From NCBI GenBank assembly GCA_022376925.1, contig JAIOJX010000031.1:139456854-139520853 (forward strand): a stretch of DNA of 64,000 nucleotides. Reading direction: 5' to 3'. This DNA comes from Tragulus kanchil. Lineage: Eukaryota; Chordata; Mammalia; Artiodactyla; Tragulidae. This document shows positions 1-10,944 of this stretch, piece after piece. Within the stretch, counting starts at the first letter, position 1. Every line of letters begins with the position of its first letter. Below the pieces are notes generated by a model. It worked only from the letters and a program-made list of their open reading frames with translations, was not told where the DNA came from and did not search any database. Position numbers and translations under genes: made by a program.

Positions 1-545
1 AGAAGGGACACACCTGAGAAAGGCTGGGAGGCCAGTGAGTTGACGATAACTCAGGACAGCTGCTCCTTGTTCAGGAAAGCAGGCTTGATTGGGTGTAAAC
101 AGCTGATGAAGGAGGAGCTGGCGAAGAAGCAACCAATGATGCATATCCTGCGTCTGCGTCTACTTGAGGGGGGCGGTCTTCTACCATCCTATATATATGG
201 CTGCCCACTCAATTGAGGGAGAGCAGAGCAGAGCAGAGCTTTCCTGCCTGTCTGCTTGCACCTCTTACAAGTACCCTATCCTAATAAATCCTCTTCTTGC
301 CTATCACTCTGCTTCTCGCTGAATTCCTGCTGTGTTGAGGCATGAAGAACCTGAACATCAGTGGGTCCAGACGTTGGGTGAGTACTGGATTAAGTCCTGA
401 CTGCGTGGGTTCGAGTCTCAGACAGGGTTTTGGCCGGGATTGAGTCCTGACTACGTGGGTTCAAGTCCCAAACAGGGTTTCAGCTGGAATTCAAGTTCCA
501 GCCACGTGGGTTCAAGTCCCAAGTAGTGTTTGATCAGGTCTGGGC
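1..545 (+). mobile_element. ERV-type LTR (partial at the left edge)
   Basis: A TATATATA box (about 190), a GCAGAGCAGAGCAGAGC stretch, and AATAAA at 283-288 followed by T/C-rich sequence give the layout of a retroviral LTR (U3, R, U5). Its right part consists of three 50-base repeats (387-536). No retroviral coding sequence follows, so it is a solo LTR or fragment. The family name is not certain; ruminant BTLTR-type is my guess. The copy at 1083-1630 comes from the tandem duplication. Confidence 0.5.
387..536 (+). repeat. Three tandem 50-base repeats in the LTR
   Basis: Units start at about 387, 437 and 487. Each has a GTGGGTTCRAGTC core, and units 2 and 3 contain GGTTCAAGTCC, the consensus of a tRNA B box. 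The same array recurs at 1469-1618 in the duplicated copy. Confidence 0.75.
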
Positions 546-1082
546 CCTGGGGTTAAGTCTCAAATCGAGGTAAAACCCTTTCAGTATGACCATCTCCAGG
601 TTCATCCGTGTAGTTGTATTTTTATGGCTGAGAACTCCGCCCTCTTGAAGTTGATGTCCTCCTAAGATTCTTATTCCCTCTCTAGAGCAGCCTGATGAAG
701 GCAGGGGGAGCACAAACTCTATGAACAGATGGGGAAACCGAGGTCCAGCAGAGATGAAGGGCTTGTCCCAAATCACACTATTCAAAAGCAGGTGGGAAAC
801 TTGACCACAGCTTCAGCAGTCCCCAGGCCCTGCCTCTAAGCCCCCCATTCCAGATGGGTGATCCCACCCCTAGCCCCAAGGGAAGCTCAGCAAGGTCTCA
901 GGGTGCTGTCTCTGGGATCCGGAAGGCATGGATTTAGAAGGCAGTACAGACTCTTCTGAGAAGCCCCACATACAAGCGATATCAAGGATCTGTCTTCTTT
1001 TTTTAAGTTACTTCCCTTCGTATTGATAGGGACAGAGTAGAAGAGGTAGGTGGTTGTGGAGTCCTAGTAGTGGGTGATAGGT

Positions 1083-1630
1083 AGAAGGGACACACCTGAG
1101 AAAGGCTGGGAGGCCAGTGAGTTGACGATAACTCAGGACAGCTGCTCCTTGTTCAGGAAAGCAGGCTTGATTGGGTGTAAACAGCTGATGAAGGAGGAGC
1201 TGGCGAAGAAGCAACCAATGATGCATATCCTGCGTCTGCGTCTACTTGAGGGGGGCGGTCTTCTACCATCCTATATTTTGGCTGCCCACTCAATTGAGGG
1301 AGAGCAGAGCAGAGCAGAGCTTTCCTGCCTGTCTGCTTGCACCTCTTACAAGTACCCTATCCTAATAAATCCTCTTCTTGCCTATCACTCTGCTTCTCGC
1401 TGAATTCCTGCTGTGTTGAGGCATGAAGAACCTGAACATCAGTGGGTCCAGACGTTGGGTGAGTACTGGATTAAGTCCTGACTGCGTGGGTTCGAGTCTC
1501 AGACAGGGTTTTGGCCGGGATTGAGTCCTGACTACGTGGGTTCAAGTCCCAAACAGGGTTTCAGCTGGAATTCAAGTTCCAGCCACGTGGGTTCAAGTCC
1601 CAAGTAGTGTTTGATCAGGTCTGGGCCCTG
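1083..1630 (+). mobile_element. ERV-type LTR, duplicated copy
   Basis: Copy of 1-545 within tandem duplication 1. AATAAA lies at about 1364, and the TATA motif is altered to TATATTTT. Confidence 0.5.
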
Positions 1631-2046
1631 GGGTTAAGTCTCAAATCGAGGTAAAACCCTTTCAGTATGACCATCTCCAGGTTCATCCGTGTAGTTGTAT
1701 TTTTTTATGGCTGAGAACTCCGCCCTCTTGAAGTTGATGTCCTCCTAAGATTCTTATTCCCTCTCTAGAGCAGCCTGATGAAGGCAGGGGGAGCACAAAC
1801 TCTATGAACAGATGGGGAAACCGAGGTCCAGCAGAGATGAAGGGCTTGTCCCAAATCACACTATTCAAAAGCAGGTGGGAAACTTGACCACAGCTTCAGC
1901 AGTCCCCAGGCCCTGCCTCTAAGCCCCCCATTCCAGATGGGTGATCCCCACCCCCTAGCCCCAAGGGAAGCTCAGCAAGGTCTCAGGGGTGCTGTCTCTG
2001 GGATCCGGAAGGCATGGATTTAGAAGGCAGTACAGACTCTTCTGAG
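1083..2046 (+). repeat. Tandem duplication 1, second copy
   Basis: Direct copy of 1-960. It continues past the match into unrelated sequence after the shared CTCTTCTGAG. Confidence 0.95.
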
Positions 2047-2689
2047 AGTTCAGGAGCCCGCCATCCCGGAAATCGCTCAAGATGAGGTGACCAGAGGCGA
2101 TGAGGATTAAGCTTTAGTTGCTCAGAAGAGCCCCTAGGGAGGGGTAGGAGGGGTGGTGCGGTTATCTGCTGGAGGTCCTCTCTAGCCCTCCTGAGAATTT
2201 TCAGGCCCTAGTACTGGGCAGCTTATTCCTTCTCCCAGGGACTTTGACCCAGGCAGGGCTGGCCCCTCTGAGGTTACCTGGCTCCTTCCCCTCAGCGGAC
2301 ATTTCCCGAGGTCCAGGACGGGGTGGGAGCAGTAGGGGACGGCAGGGGAGGGGCAGGGCCTTTGCAAGGATACTTCTGTTTTCAGTTTTTGGGGGGCTTG
2401 GGGCTGGATATGGCCCGTGACTGGGCTTGGCGTTAAACTAGGAGCGGCCAGGGCAGGTGCAAATTATGCATTGCTATTTCTGGAAACTTACCAGATTTCT
2501 CAAGAGAGAGAAATTAATTTGCCTGTTTGGGCAAATAACACCATTTTTTTTTCCCCCGCTTAAGGTCATTTTGTTAAAATAAAATTGATTAACGTTCTCT
2601 TTAAAGTTTAAGTAGAAACTGCTCAAACATATTTTTATGCACAGAAGCACGGTTTGCGCCCTTCAGTAATTAATAACTCCACAAATAAG

Positions 2690-2935
2690 TTCACTCCGCG
2701 CAGCTCGCGCTCAGCCCCGCTCAGCCGGGCTCAGCCCGCGGCCCACTGCAGGAGCCGGGTGGGCGGGGCCGGGGCCGAGTCGGGCCAATCAGGGTTCAGG
2801 GGAGGGAGGCGGGGGATGGAGCTGCTGCCTCCACCGCTCCGGTCAAAGGCTGGGCTCCTACCCACCCTGGGCGTTTCGGGACCACCCGGGATCTGGCTCC
2901 CACGCGGCCACGAGATCTCTACAGGCAAAGGCAGA
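2690..2935. promoter_or_regulatory. CpG-rich segment with GC box and CCAAT box
   Basis: Positions 2697-2800 are dense in CpG and carry CAGCCCGCGG, a GGGCGGGGCC GC box (Sp1 type, about 2761) and a GCCAATCAGG CCAAT box (NF-Y type, about 2784). The left neighbour (2455-2690) is AT-rich and repeat-free. This is the composition of a small CpG-island promoter or enhancer downstream of ZNF423. No transcript or start codon can be assigned. It recurs at 3807-4052. Confidence 0.4.
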
Positions 2936-3032
2936 CACGGGGACCAACACCTGAATCAGCCTCAGTGATGCATCAGGAGCCACCATGGCTAATTCGCTCT
3001 GTTAAAAAATGCCCCTGGAGGGCTGAGAAAAG

Positions 3033-3212
3033 GGCTCTGGAGTTAGAGTTGGAGCCTGAGAAAGTTAGCCTCGCTCTGCCTTGGTTTCCTTATTATGTAA
3101 GAACGATATAAGAGGACTCACGTGATAATGTTGCTGTGTGGATTGACGAGTTAACATCTGTGCGGGGCTCAGAATAATGCCAGGCACATAGTAGATGCTC
3201 ACATAATGTTGT
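3033..3212 (+). repeat. MIR SINE
   Basis: GGGCTCTGGAGTTAGAGTTG, CTTGGTTTCCTTATTATG and CCAGGCACATAGTAGATGC follow the MIR consensus in order. Duplicated at 4150-4329. Confidence 0.75.
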
Positions 3213-3311
3213 TTAAAATCATCATCATTTTTATCTCATTTCAACTTCAGAACTTCGTGAGATAAGCATTTGTATTCTTCCCATGTTTCCTGTGGAAACA
3301 TCGGTGACTAT

Positions 3312-4424
3312 GAATTTTCAGGCCCTAGTACTGGGCAGCTTATTCCTTCTCCCAGGGACTTTGACCCAGGCAGGGCTGGCCCCTCTGAGGTTACCTGGCT
3401 CCTTCCCCTCAGCGGACATTTCCCGAGGTCCAGGACGGGGTGGGAGCAGTAGGGGACGGCAGGGGAGGGGCAGGGCCTTTGCAAGGATACTTCTGTTTTC
3501 AGTTTTTGGGGGGCTTGGGGCTGGATATGGCCCGTGACTGGGCTTGGCGTTAAACTAGGAGCGGCCAGGGCAGGTGCAAATTATGCATTGCTATTTCTGG
3601 AAACTTACCAGATTTCTCAAGAGAGAGAAATTAATTTGCCTGTTTGGGCAAATAACACCATTTTTTTTTCCCCCGCTTAAGGTCATTTTGTTAAAATAAA
3701 ATTGATTAACGTTCTCTTTAAAGTTTAAGTAGAAACTGCTCAAACATATTTTTATGCACAGAAGCACGGTTTGCGCCCTTCAGTAATTAATAACTCCACA
3801 AATAAGTTCACTCCGCGCAGCTCGCGCTCAGCCCCGCTCAGCCGGGCTCAGCCCGCGGCCCACTGCAGGAGCCGGGTGGGCGGGGCCGGGGCCGAGTCGG
3901 GCCAATCAGGGTTCAGGGGAGGGAGGCGGGGGATGGAGCTGCTGCCTCCACCGCTCCGGTCAAAGGCTGGGCTCCTACCCACCCTGGGCGTTTCGGGACC
4001 ACCCGGGATCTGGCTCCCACGCGGCCACGAGATCTCTACAGGCAAAGGCAGACACGGGGACCAACACCTGAATCAGCCTCAGTGATGCATCAGGAGCCAC
4101 CATGGCTAATTCGCTCTGTTAAAAAATGCCCCTGGAGGGCTGAGAAAAGGGCTCTGGAGTTAGAGTTGGAGCCTGAGAAAGTTAGCCTCGCTCTGCCTTG
4201 GTTTCCTTATTATGTAAGAACGATATAAGAGGACTCACGTGATAATGTTGCTGTGTGGATTGACGAGTTAACATCTGTGCGGGGCTCAGAATAATGCCAG
4301 GCACATAGTAGATGCTCACATAATGTTGTTTAAAATCATCATCATTTTTATCTCATTTCAACTTCAGAACTTCGTGAGATAAGCATTTGTATTCTTCCCA
4401 TGTTACCTGTGGAAACATCGGTGC
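3312..4424 (+). repeat. Tandem duplication 2, second copy
   Basis: Direct copy of 2195-3306. It runs on without a break into MIR sequence at 4425-4517. Confidence 0.95.
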
Positions 4425-4517
4425 ACAGGGAAATTAAGTGCCTTGCTGAGGGCACACAGCTGGTGAGGCTTGAATCCGGGTCTGACATACTCCGCAGCTT
4501 TTAGGCTACCGTTGTAA
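4330..4517 (-). repeat. MIR SINE, reverse orientation
   Basis: GAAATTAAGTGCCTTGCTGAGG, CACACAGCTGGTGAGG and TTGAATCCGGGTCTGAC are the reverse MIR consensus. The first duplication copy is cut inside the same element at about 3306. Confidence 0.65.
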
Positions 4518-4712
4518 GAGTGGTAGTTGCTCAGTCCTGTTGGACTCTTTGAGACCCCATGGACTGTATCCTGCCAGGCTCCACTGTCCGTGGAATTCTC
4601 CAGGCGAGAATACTGGGGTGGGTTGCCATTTCCTTCTCCAGGCGATCTTCCTGACCCAGGAATTGAACCCAGGCCTCCCACTTTGCAGGTAGATACTTAA
4701 CCACCAGGGAAG
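4515..4712 (-). mobile_element. Bov-tA/BovA-type SINE
   Basis: Contains GGACTCTTTGAGACCCCATG, CAGGCTCCACTGTCC and GGGTTGCCATTTCCTTCTCC, diagnostic of the pecoran tRNA-derived SINE in reverse. Confidence 0.9.
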
Positions 4713-4789
4713 TGATGTCTTCATACACATGCTTATCTTCCCGTAGACATTTTCCATTTTTGTTTATTTACTTTCTATGTAATTTCTGA

Positions 4790-4930
4790 ATTTACATTCA
4801 GTAAATATTTGTCTGCTCCAGATCCTGTGGAGGATGCTGGATATACCCAGACTTGCAAAGAATCAGGGTCTGCTCTTGAAGAGATTATAGTCAGGGACGA
4901 GTGGAGAGGCAGTGAAGACAGCCTGAGTCA
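4790..4930 (-). repeat. L2 LINE 3' fragment, reverse
   Basis: CAGTAAATATTTGTCTGCTC followed by GATGCTGGATATACCC and CTTGAAGAGATTATAGTC resembles the reverse of the L2 3' end. Confidence 0.5.
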
Positions 4931-4953
4931 TTAGTTGCAATTAGCCAAACTTT

Positions 4954-5278
4954 TTTTATTTTTTAAACATTTATTTATTTATTTATTTTGGCGGGGGTGG
5001 GGAGGGAGGAGGGTGGGCAGGCCACTTGCACTGGTCTTTCACTTGTCTAGTTTCATCCATCTTTGCTCTTTGGCCCATGTGGGCCTCCCACCGCGGTGGC
5101 CTCTGTTGTCGCAGAGCACCGGCTCTGGGCGCATGCGCTCCAGAGCTCTGGCTCAGCAAATGGACACATTGGTCCAGCTGTTCCACGGCACGTGGGATCT
5201 TCCCAGGCCAGGGATCGAACCGGCGCCCCTTGCACTGCAAGGCGGTGTCCTTATCCACTGGACCACCAGGGGAAGCCC
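4954..5278 (-). mobile_element. CHR-type tRNA-Glu-derived SINE, full length
   Basis: T-rich tail at the left, tRNA-like head at the right (GGACCACCAGGGGAAGCC). It is bounded by a perfect 16-base target-site duplication CAATTAGCCAAACTTT at 4938-4953 and 5279-5294. Confidence 0.93.
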
Positions 5279-5388
5279 CAATTAGCCAAACTTTGCCAGG
5301 TTTTAGTTCTACCAGGTACTTGACAGGATGATACTTCCTACTTCCCGGTGATGGGGTGGAGCCATGTAACAGAGTTGCGTGTTGAAGT

Positions 5389-5402
5389 GCGTGCGCGCGC
5401 GC

Positions 5403-5437
<35 letters not shown>
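5389..5437 (+). repeat. (GC)n(GT)n microsatellite
   Basis: A GC-alternating block passes directly into about 16 GT units, a pure alternating purine-pyrimidine tract. Confidence 0.95.
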
Positions 5438-5438
<1 letters not shown>

Positions 5439-5849
5439 TTTCCAGGCAAGAGCATTTCCAGTATGAGAATGTCCTTAAGTTCTCTGTCTCTCTCTGACTT
5501 GGTTACTAACCACCCTTATGGGTCACATTTGTGGGACGACATTTATGATAGCCTGTTCTCTGAGCCTAATGGACTTTCCAGGTGACTACAGTGAAGGATG
5601 ACTATGTTATATGTGTGAGAAATACATAAATTGTGTTAAGCCACTACAATTTGGGGCCTTTTTGTTATTGTGTCATAACCTAACCTACCCTGACCACTAC
5701 ACAGTCCCAGAGACAGACGGTTATAAAAGTATCTAGATGTCTAGTAATAGACTTATACACCTACTCTTGTTAGAGTTGTTATGATCAGACCATCTTTCCT
5801 ATGGGGGCAGAGGAGGTTGCCTGAAGGATGAACAGGATCATGAATAGGG
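5438..5849. other. Noncoding, old repeat debris
   Basis: No gene seen. TTAAGCCACTACAATTTGGGG (5637-5657) resembles the end of an ancient mammalian interspersed repeat whose family I cannot name with confidence. Confidence 0.4.
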
Positions 5850-6217
5850 TGAAATGAGTAAAGCATTTGCCTTGGGCACAAAATTTAAATGAGCGGCAAA
5901 AAACTCAGAATAATACTTTAATGTTAATTTCTTTTAAAAATCAAAATGAATGCAAAAAGTCCATAGTGAGAAAAACAGTGAAAATGTTAATCATGACAGG
6001 ATTCCATGCTACATTTGCACAACTTTGCCTCACTTGCCCCACCTTGATCCCAGCCCTTTGGCTGTAGCTTGCCAATTTAAGTTTTTTTAATGTTGTGTTA
6101 AAAAAAAAAAGCAAAAAAAAACCCCCAAAATACTGTGTTATATATTGCTTATCTTGATCACTGAGCTTTTTGGTTCCCCTTACATTTTGCACCCAAGGGA
6201 AGTGCTTTACTCGCCTC
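5850..6217. mobile_element. Nonautonomous DNA transposon relic with terminal inverted repeats
   Basis: The left end (5856-5883, GAGTAAAGCATTTGCCTTGG...) is repeated in reverse at the right end (6185-6212) with 24 of 28 bases matching. The interior is about 300 bases, AT-rich, with no transposase frame. It fits an old nonautonomous cut-and-paste element; the family is not identified. Confidence 0.65.
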
Positions 6218-7985
6218 TGCCAGTTTCAACTCTGAAACTTAGGTGCTTGAACTGAGCTTAAAAGTAAACCAGGTGAAAAGGGAAGGGCATTCTAGAAAGA
6301 GGACCAGTATAGGTGAAGGCAGGGAAGGACACAGTCAGGGGTGTGATGGCACACTACACCCTACTTGGTGCTTCTGGAGAGAGACCTAGCAGGACAGAAC
6401 TGCAAATGCCTGGCCTTGGTTAAGTGGCAGGGGTTCTTACCTCTTCTGGGAAATTGAGGGTACCATGTATCATTGCTCACTCTCTTGTCAAGCCGGAGCG
6501 AACCAAAATCAATTGTCAGTTGTAAAAACAGTGGCCCTGTGAACTTGCTTTGATAGCTAACAAGCATTTGGATGACCAGCTCTTTGAGGGTGCCTCTCCA
6601 AAGGCAAGACTAAGGTGTACCATCTCCGTTTGTTCACTTCCTAAGCTGTGGTCATGGATGGGACCTAATAGTTACCAAGAGGTGTTTCCTGGGGAGAATA
6701 GAGGGTGGCCTTTCCATTTTGTGGCAGACCAGTTAAATTAATGACCTCAATTCTCCATCCCTCCCTGAATCCAGCCCTTTGTGCTGGAATCTTGCAGTAT
6801 TTCTCATCAGTAGGTGGGGCCTATTTTCTTTCTCCTGAGTCTAGTTTGACCATGTAAGCAAACACCATGCGCAAGCAAAAGTTTGAATAGTCTTGCATCA
6901 CTGGGCTTTTGCTGCTCTTGCCTTTGGCTAATGCCATGAGAAGAACATGCTCAGGCTACCCTGCCAGCAGATAAAACATGAAGAGCAGAGCTGGGGTGAC
7001 TCAGTCATCCCAGGGAGGCCAATCCCATATAAACCAACAGCCAGACACCCACGTCAGATCAGCCAGGCTAATGACGCCCAGCCCAGATCAGCCCAACCCC
7101 ATGAATGCATGAACCAAATAGATATTGATTACAGTATGTCATGAGGTAGACGGTTTAGCCTTTAGGTATGTTTAACCACCCCAAACCCTTTCCTTGAAAC
7201 TTCTAAATGAGTTCCTCCTTGGAAGCCATGTATGTATATATTTAATTTGATGTAGTTACAAATTGATTCAACTATAACAGAAAAACCCAAATAATAATGG
7301 CTTGAACAAGAGAGAGGTTTATTTCTCTCTCAATCTCAAGAAGTCTGGGGAAGCAAGACCAAGCTAGTGTGCATTTGGCAGTGTTAGAGACCCAGGCTCT
7401 TTCTATATTGTTGCTCAACCCGTGTGTGGCTTCCATGTCTAGGTCACCTCATGGTTCAGAATAGTTGCTGGAGCTCCAGTTACTGCATCTCCATTCCAGC
7501 CATTATTATTTTCACCACCTTATTTATACCCCATTTATAGCCCAATATGACCGCCAATAGCCACACCCATTTTCTAGGACATATCGGGTATATTATTTGA
7601 CCCTTCTCTCCAAGATAACATGTGCTCAGATAAAAATCAGAGTTAATTTATTAAGCCAAAGGAGAAGAGCCAGCCGTCTTTCCTACATAGTATGTCATTT
7701 CATTCATGATCATAATAATTATTCAATCAAATTGCCCTTCAACAAATAGAAATGGCTGCAGAGGGGAGTCAGACACCCAAGGCTAGACAGCAAGACACCG
7801 AAATTATACTCTCAGCTTTATGCTCAACTGTGTGACCTTGGACAATATGCTGAATTTCTGTGGGCTTGTTTCAACCCATCTAAAACTGAAATCCGGTAGG
7901 ACCCCAGGCCCCTGAAGATACTTCCAGCTTGGGGCTGTTGCCTTCACTGCCCTGTCTTCCCCGTGCTCCTAGACAGCTGAGGTCC
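6218..7985. other. Intergenic DNA with old repeats
   Basis: No gene is seen. Positions 6730-7140 and about 7265-7640 have the texture of ancient transposon remnants (for example CTTGAACAAGAGAGAGGTTT and GCTGGAGCTCCAGTTACTGC), but I cannot name the families. A weak MIR-like piece lies at 7800-7895. Confidence 0.4.
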
Positions 7986-7989
7986 TTTC

Positions 7990-8275
7990 ATTGTTCAGGC
8001 TGGAACACAAGTCATTTCGTCAGCAAGGCCCGCCTCTAACCCCGTCCCCTGTGCATCTCGCACACCCCAGCCCTTTCCCATCACAGTGCCTGTGACCATG
8101 CACTGCCAGGTGTCTGCTGGCACTCCGGTTAATGAAATGACTGTCACGTGAGTGTGAGCTCCCCAAGGACAAGCATCGCACTCCCTGCCCATCCCTTTAT
8201 CCCTGGCACCTTGTGGACAACAGCACACAGAGCAGCTCTGTGAGCATCTGCCAGATGAATGAAGGAATGAGCGGA
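7990..8275 (+). repeat. L2 LINE 3' fragment
   Basis: GTGAGCTCCCCAAGGACAAGC, TATCCCTGGCACC and GATGAATGAAGGAATGA match the L2 3' end in order. Confidence 0.55.
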
Positions 8276-10680
8276 AGTCTTGGTCCTTTTTACTGAACAC
8301 TTTTAAGTGCCGATGCCACTCCTGAGAATGCATGTTTTAGAAGGGAATAAAGAAACCAAACCCAACCAAAAAACAGGTGGAAAGTTAAAGATGAACCATT
8401 CTGTGAGTTTAGGAGGAACATTCTCTGTAACTGGGGCAGCTTAGGGAGAGTCGTCTTATGGCAGCTTCTCCGCTGAGACCAAAACCCTTAGTCACCAGCT
8501 TCTAGGTGAAGCTCTGGGCAGGTGCCGCGTGACAGGGATCTGTGGTCCAGGGCTCCCGGTCCGTTTCTCAGGCTGAATTCTTCCGGCTCGCAGAGCCACT
8601 AGAGACTGGTGATTTGTCCTTGCAAACCCAGCGCCAGGGCAGTTAGGCCTCCAGTCACCTTGCCTGCTCTCCACGGACACCACCTGCTCCAACACCCAAA
8701 CTGCTCATGGCTGCTTCCATCACACCCTCTGCTGAAAGGGACCCCTCCTGGATGGGGCGCCTGGCTTCACTGTCCTCCTAACAATGACCACGCCCGTTCT
8801 GGGTCTTTTTCTGTCCTCAGTCCTTCCTTTCCTGAAGCACCTTTTCCGGTAAGCCTCCCAAGGACGCTCCCAAGTCCCACAGAGCTGAGAGGTAAAGCAG
8901 CTCATCCCAGCTCCAGATCAGTTGACCAGAAGAAAGTAGGGGACAGTGAGGGCCAGAGCACAGCTTTAGAGCCTTGTGCTACCCGCACAGCCTGGTAGTG
9001 ACAAAGACCGGTTCCAGTAAGGGCAGTCCTGTCCTCTCCGCCAGCCCCCTCCCCGCCCAAAGTCATGAGGGGCTCTCTCAGTCAAAGCAGCCTGGGCAGA
9101 GCCAGCCTGAGAACAATGGGCCCAGGGTACGCGGGGAGTCGGTGGGGTTCCCTGGTTGCCTTGCCATCGCCATAAACCTCATTACCTCGCGGTCCCCCAG
9201 GCTGCCTCTCTCCTTACCCAAGGCATCCGCCAGCTTTGCTGCTGATTCCCACACGGCGTGAAAAGCTCTTACACCCCCCGCTGTATTTTTAATGGGGGCA
9301 GTGACTAATTGAGCCCTACGCCACCAACCGTCAAATCAAATCTTCTCTTGGTACTTACTGAGGGCTCACCTGGGTTCCATGGGGTTCGAGATAACATCCA
9401 GACTTGAGAGGGCCCAGAGACAACGATCTGGCAAGCCCCAGGGGGCCAGGCTGGTCCCGCCCGCGGTCGCGCTGTCTTCCTAGGGAAGGCAGTCTTGGCT
9501 GTGGACTCTGGGAAGCCCATCCCAGCCCTAGCCCGTGGCCGGCCGCACTTTGGGGGATATGGATGCCTACCCTGAGGTCTTCCCCTCCAATGGTCGCGTT
9601 TTCAGAGGACTAAAAACTAGAGCTGGCCACTTTGGGCTTCCAGGAAGTGGAAGCCCTGAAATTGAAAAGCAATTGCTTCATTCCGTCCGATACTGGCAGG
9701 AGTCTGGTCGATCTGATTCTCAGGCATAAAATACCTCTAGAAAAACGAACAGCCCACCCATGTCAGACGTGACATGTGGTGGCAAAGCAAGGGGAATTCT
9801 TACAGAAGCCCCTCAAATATGAGTCAGAAGATACTGGGTATAATTGCTCCAAATTTCACACCATGACTTAGTATTACATTATAATTAGATGCAATCTGTC
9901 TGCCTGTTTCATTTCCACTCTGCCGAGGGTAATAACCAGTTTTCCTGCCCCTCATGAAAAGTTAACAAGGAAGGGCTTCCCTGGGAAGGTTCCGAAGCCC
10001 TGGCCTCTGACTGGCAAGGTGGCTGAGCACCAGCTGATGGAGGCCGGGGAGGACGGCGTGTGGGAGACTAGGGCTGCAGTGCACCAGCAGGACCAAGAGG
10101 AGGTGAGGCAGGCAAGGCGCGAAGGATGCAAAGTGTCAGGAGACGCCCATTTTCCGGGCCCCTGAGATTGTGCATCCTAGGCATCTTGCTCACCCCACTA
10201 GAGTTCCGGCTGCCGCCACTGGTCTCAGCCCTTCCACATCCCACAGATTTCTGTGATTGAAAAATTGCTCCTCCTACCTGGCTCCACTCTGCAATTCCAA
10301 GTCTGGATCTCACAGGGCCCTAACTCTTGTCCCATCCCCATGCCTTGGCCGCAACTCCGCAATTAGAATCTAGGTTCCCCAGAGAGTCCTGGCAAGGTAG
10401 GGTTAACTCTGTGGCCAGGCATCCAGCACCCAAGAAAGCCGGACCCAATGGGGAGAGACGATGGGAGGTGGATGAACGTGAGCCTACACTGTGGCCTCAG
10501 CTTAGTCACTCACTTATCCTTGGGCCTCGGTTTCCCCATCCATAAATGAGATGACCAGGGTATTTAAAGATGTTTCCTGCTTTGACTTCTGTGCCCCCCT
10601 GCTAGCTCATCAAGTCTATGTGCCTTAGGCTGTTATGCTTCTTCCCTCTCGAGGGGCGCTGGGTCTATTGTGCACAGGCT
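8276..10680. other. Unique-looking DNA downstream of ZNF423
   Basis: No gene or young repeat is seen. Short frames such as the one at 8609-8998 have no domain and sit in GC-rich DNA. An AT-rich block at about 9835-9930 (ATTACATTATAATTAGATGC) is a candidate conserved noncoding element. A MIR-like piece lies at 10470-10550. Confidence 0.4.
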
Positions 10681-10840
10681 GGGTTCCATCTCTGGGCGGG
10701 GAAGATCTGCCGGAGAAGGAAATGGCAACCCACTCGAGGATTCTTGCCTGGGAAATCCCATGGACAGAGGAGCCTGGTGGGCTCCAGTCCATGGGGTCAC
10801 AAAGAGTAGGCCACAACTTAGCAACTGAGCACAAGCCCAC
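10681..10840 (+). mobile_element. Bov-tA/BovA-type SINE, 5' truncated
   Basis: GGCAACCCACTCGAGGATTC, GAGGAGCCTGGTGGGC and CATGGGGTCACAAAGAG are the forward consensus of the SINE. The tRNA head is missing or diverged. Confidence 0.9.
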
Positions 10841-10944
10841 CCCACGAGCACGTGTGATCCACTGGACCTCCACAGGGCCACCCCCTGTCAGTGACGACCG
10901 CCCCCCACAGCCCTGGGGCGGGGAGGAGAGAACCAGGCAGCCGG

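Larger units (their letters stand above)
1..960 (+). repeat. Tandem duplication 1, first copy (partner 1083-2046)
   Basis: The sequence from position 1 recurs from 1083 nearly base for base (shift 1082, drifting by a few bases). Differences include a TATATATA versus TATATTTT change near 192 and T-run and C-run lengths. The first copy may begin before the window. Positions 961-1082 between the copies are not duplicated. Confidence 0.95.
2195..3311 (+). repeat. Tandem duplication 2, first copy (partner 3312-4424)
   Basis: The block starting GAATTTTCAGGCCC is repeated head-to-tail with a shift of 1117. It contains the CpG-rich GC-box/CCAAT segment and a MIR. The first copy breaks off inside a MIR that is complete after the second copy, so the second copy has the natural right-hand flank. 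Confidence 0.95.

Noticed and set aside
371..540. tRNA genes suggested by GGTTCAAGTCC-type motifs
   Set aside because: No cloverleaf, no acceptor stem and no A box could be placed around the motifs.
2654..2968. 104-codon frame spanning the CpG-rich block
   Set aside because: Proline/arginine-rich translation of CpG-dense DNA without domain. The regulatory reading fits better.
4403..5331. Several open frames at 4403-5331
   Set aside because: They are translations of the Bov-tA and CHR SINEs; the same peptide phrases recur at every SINE in the window.
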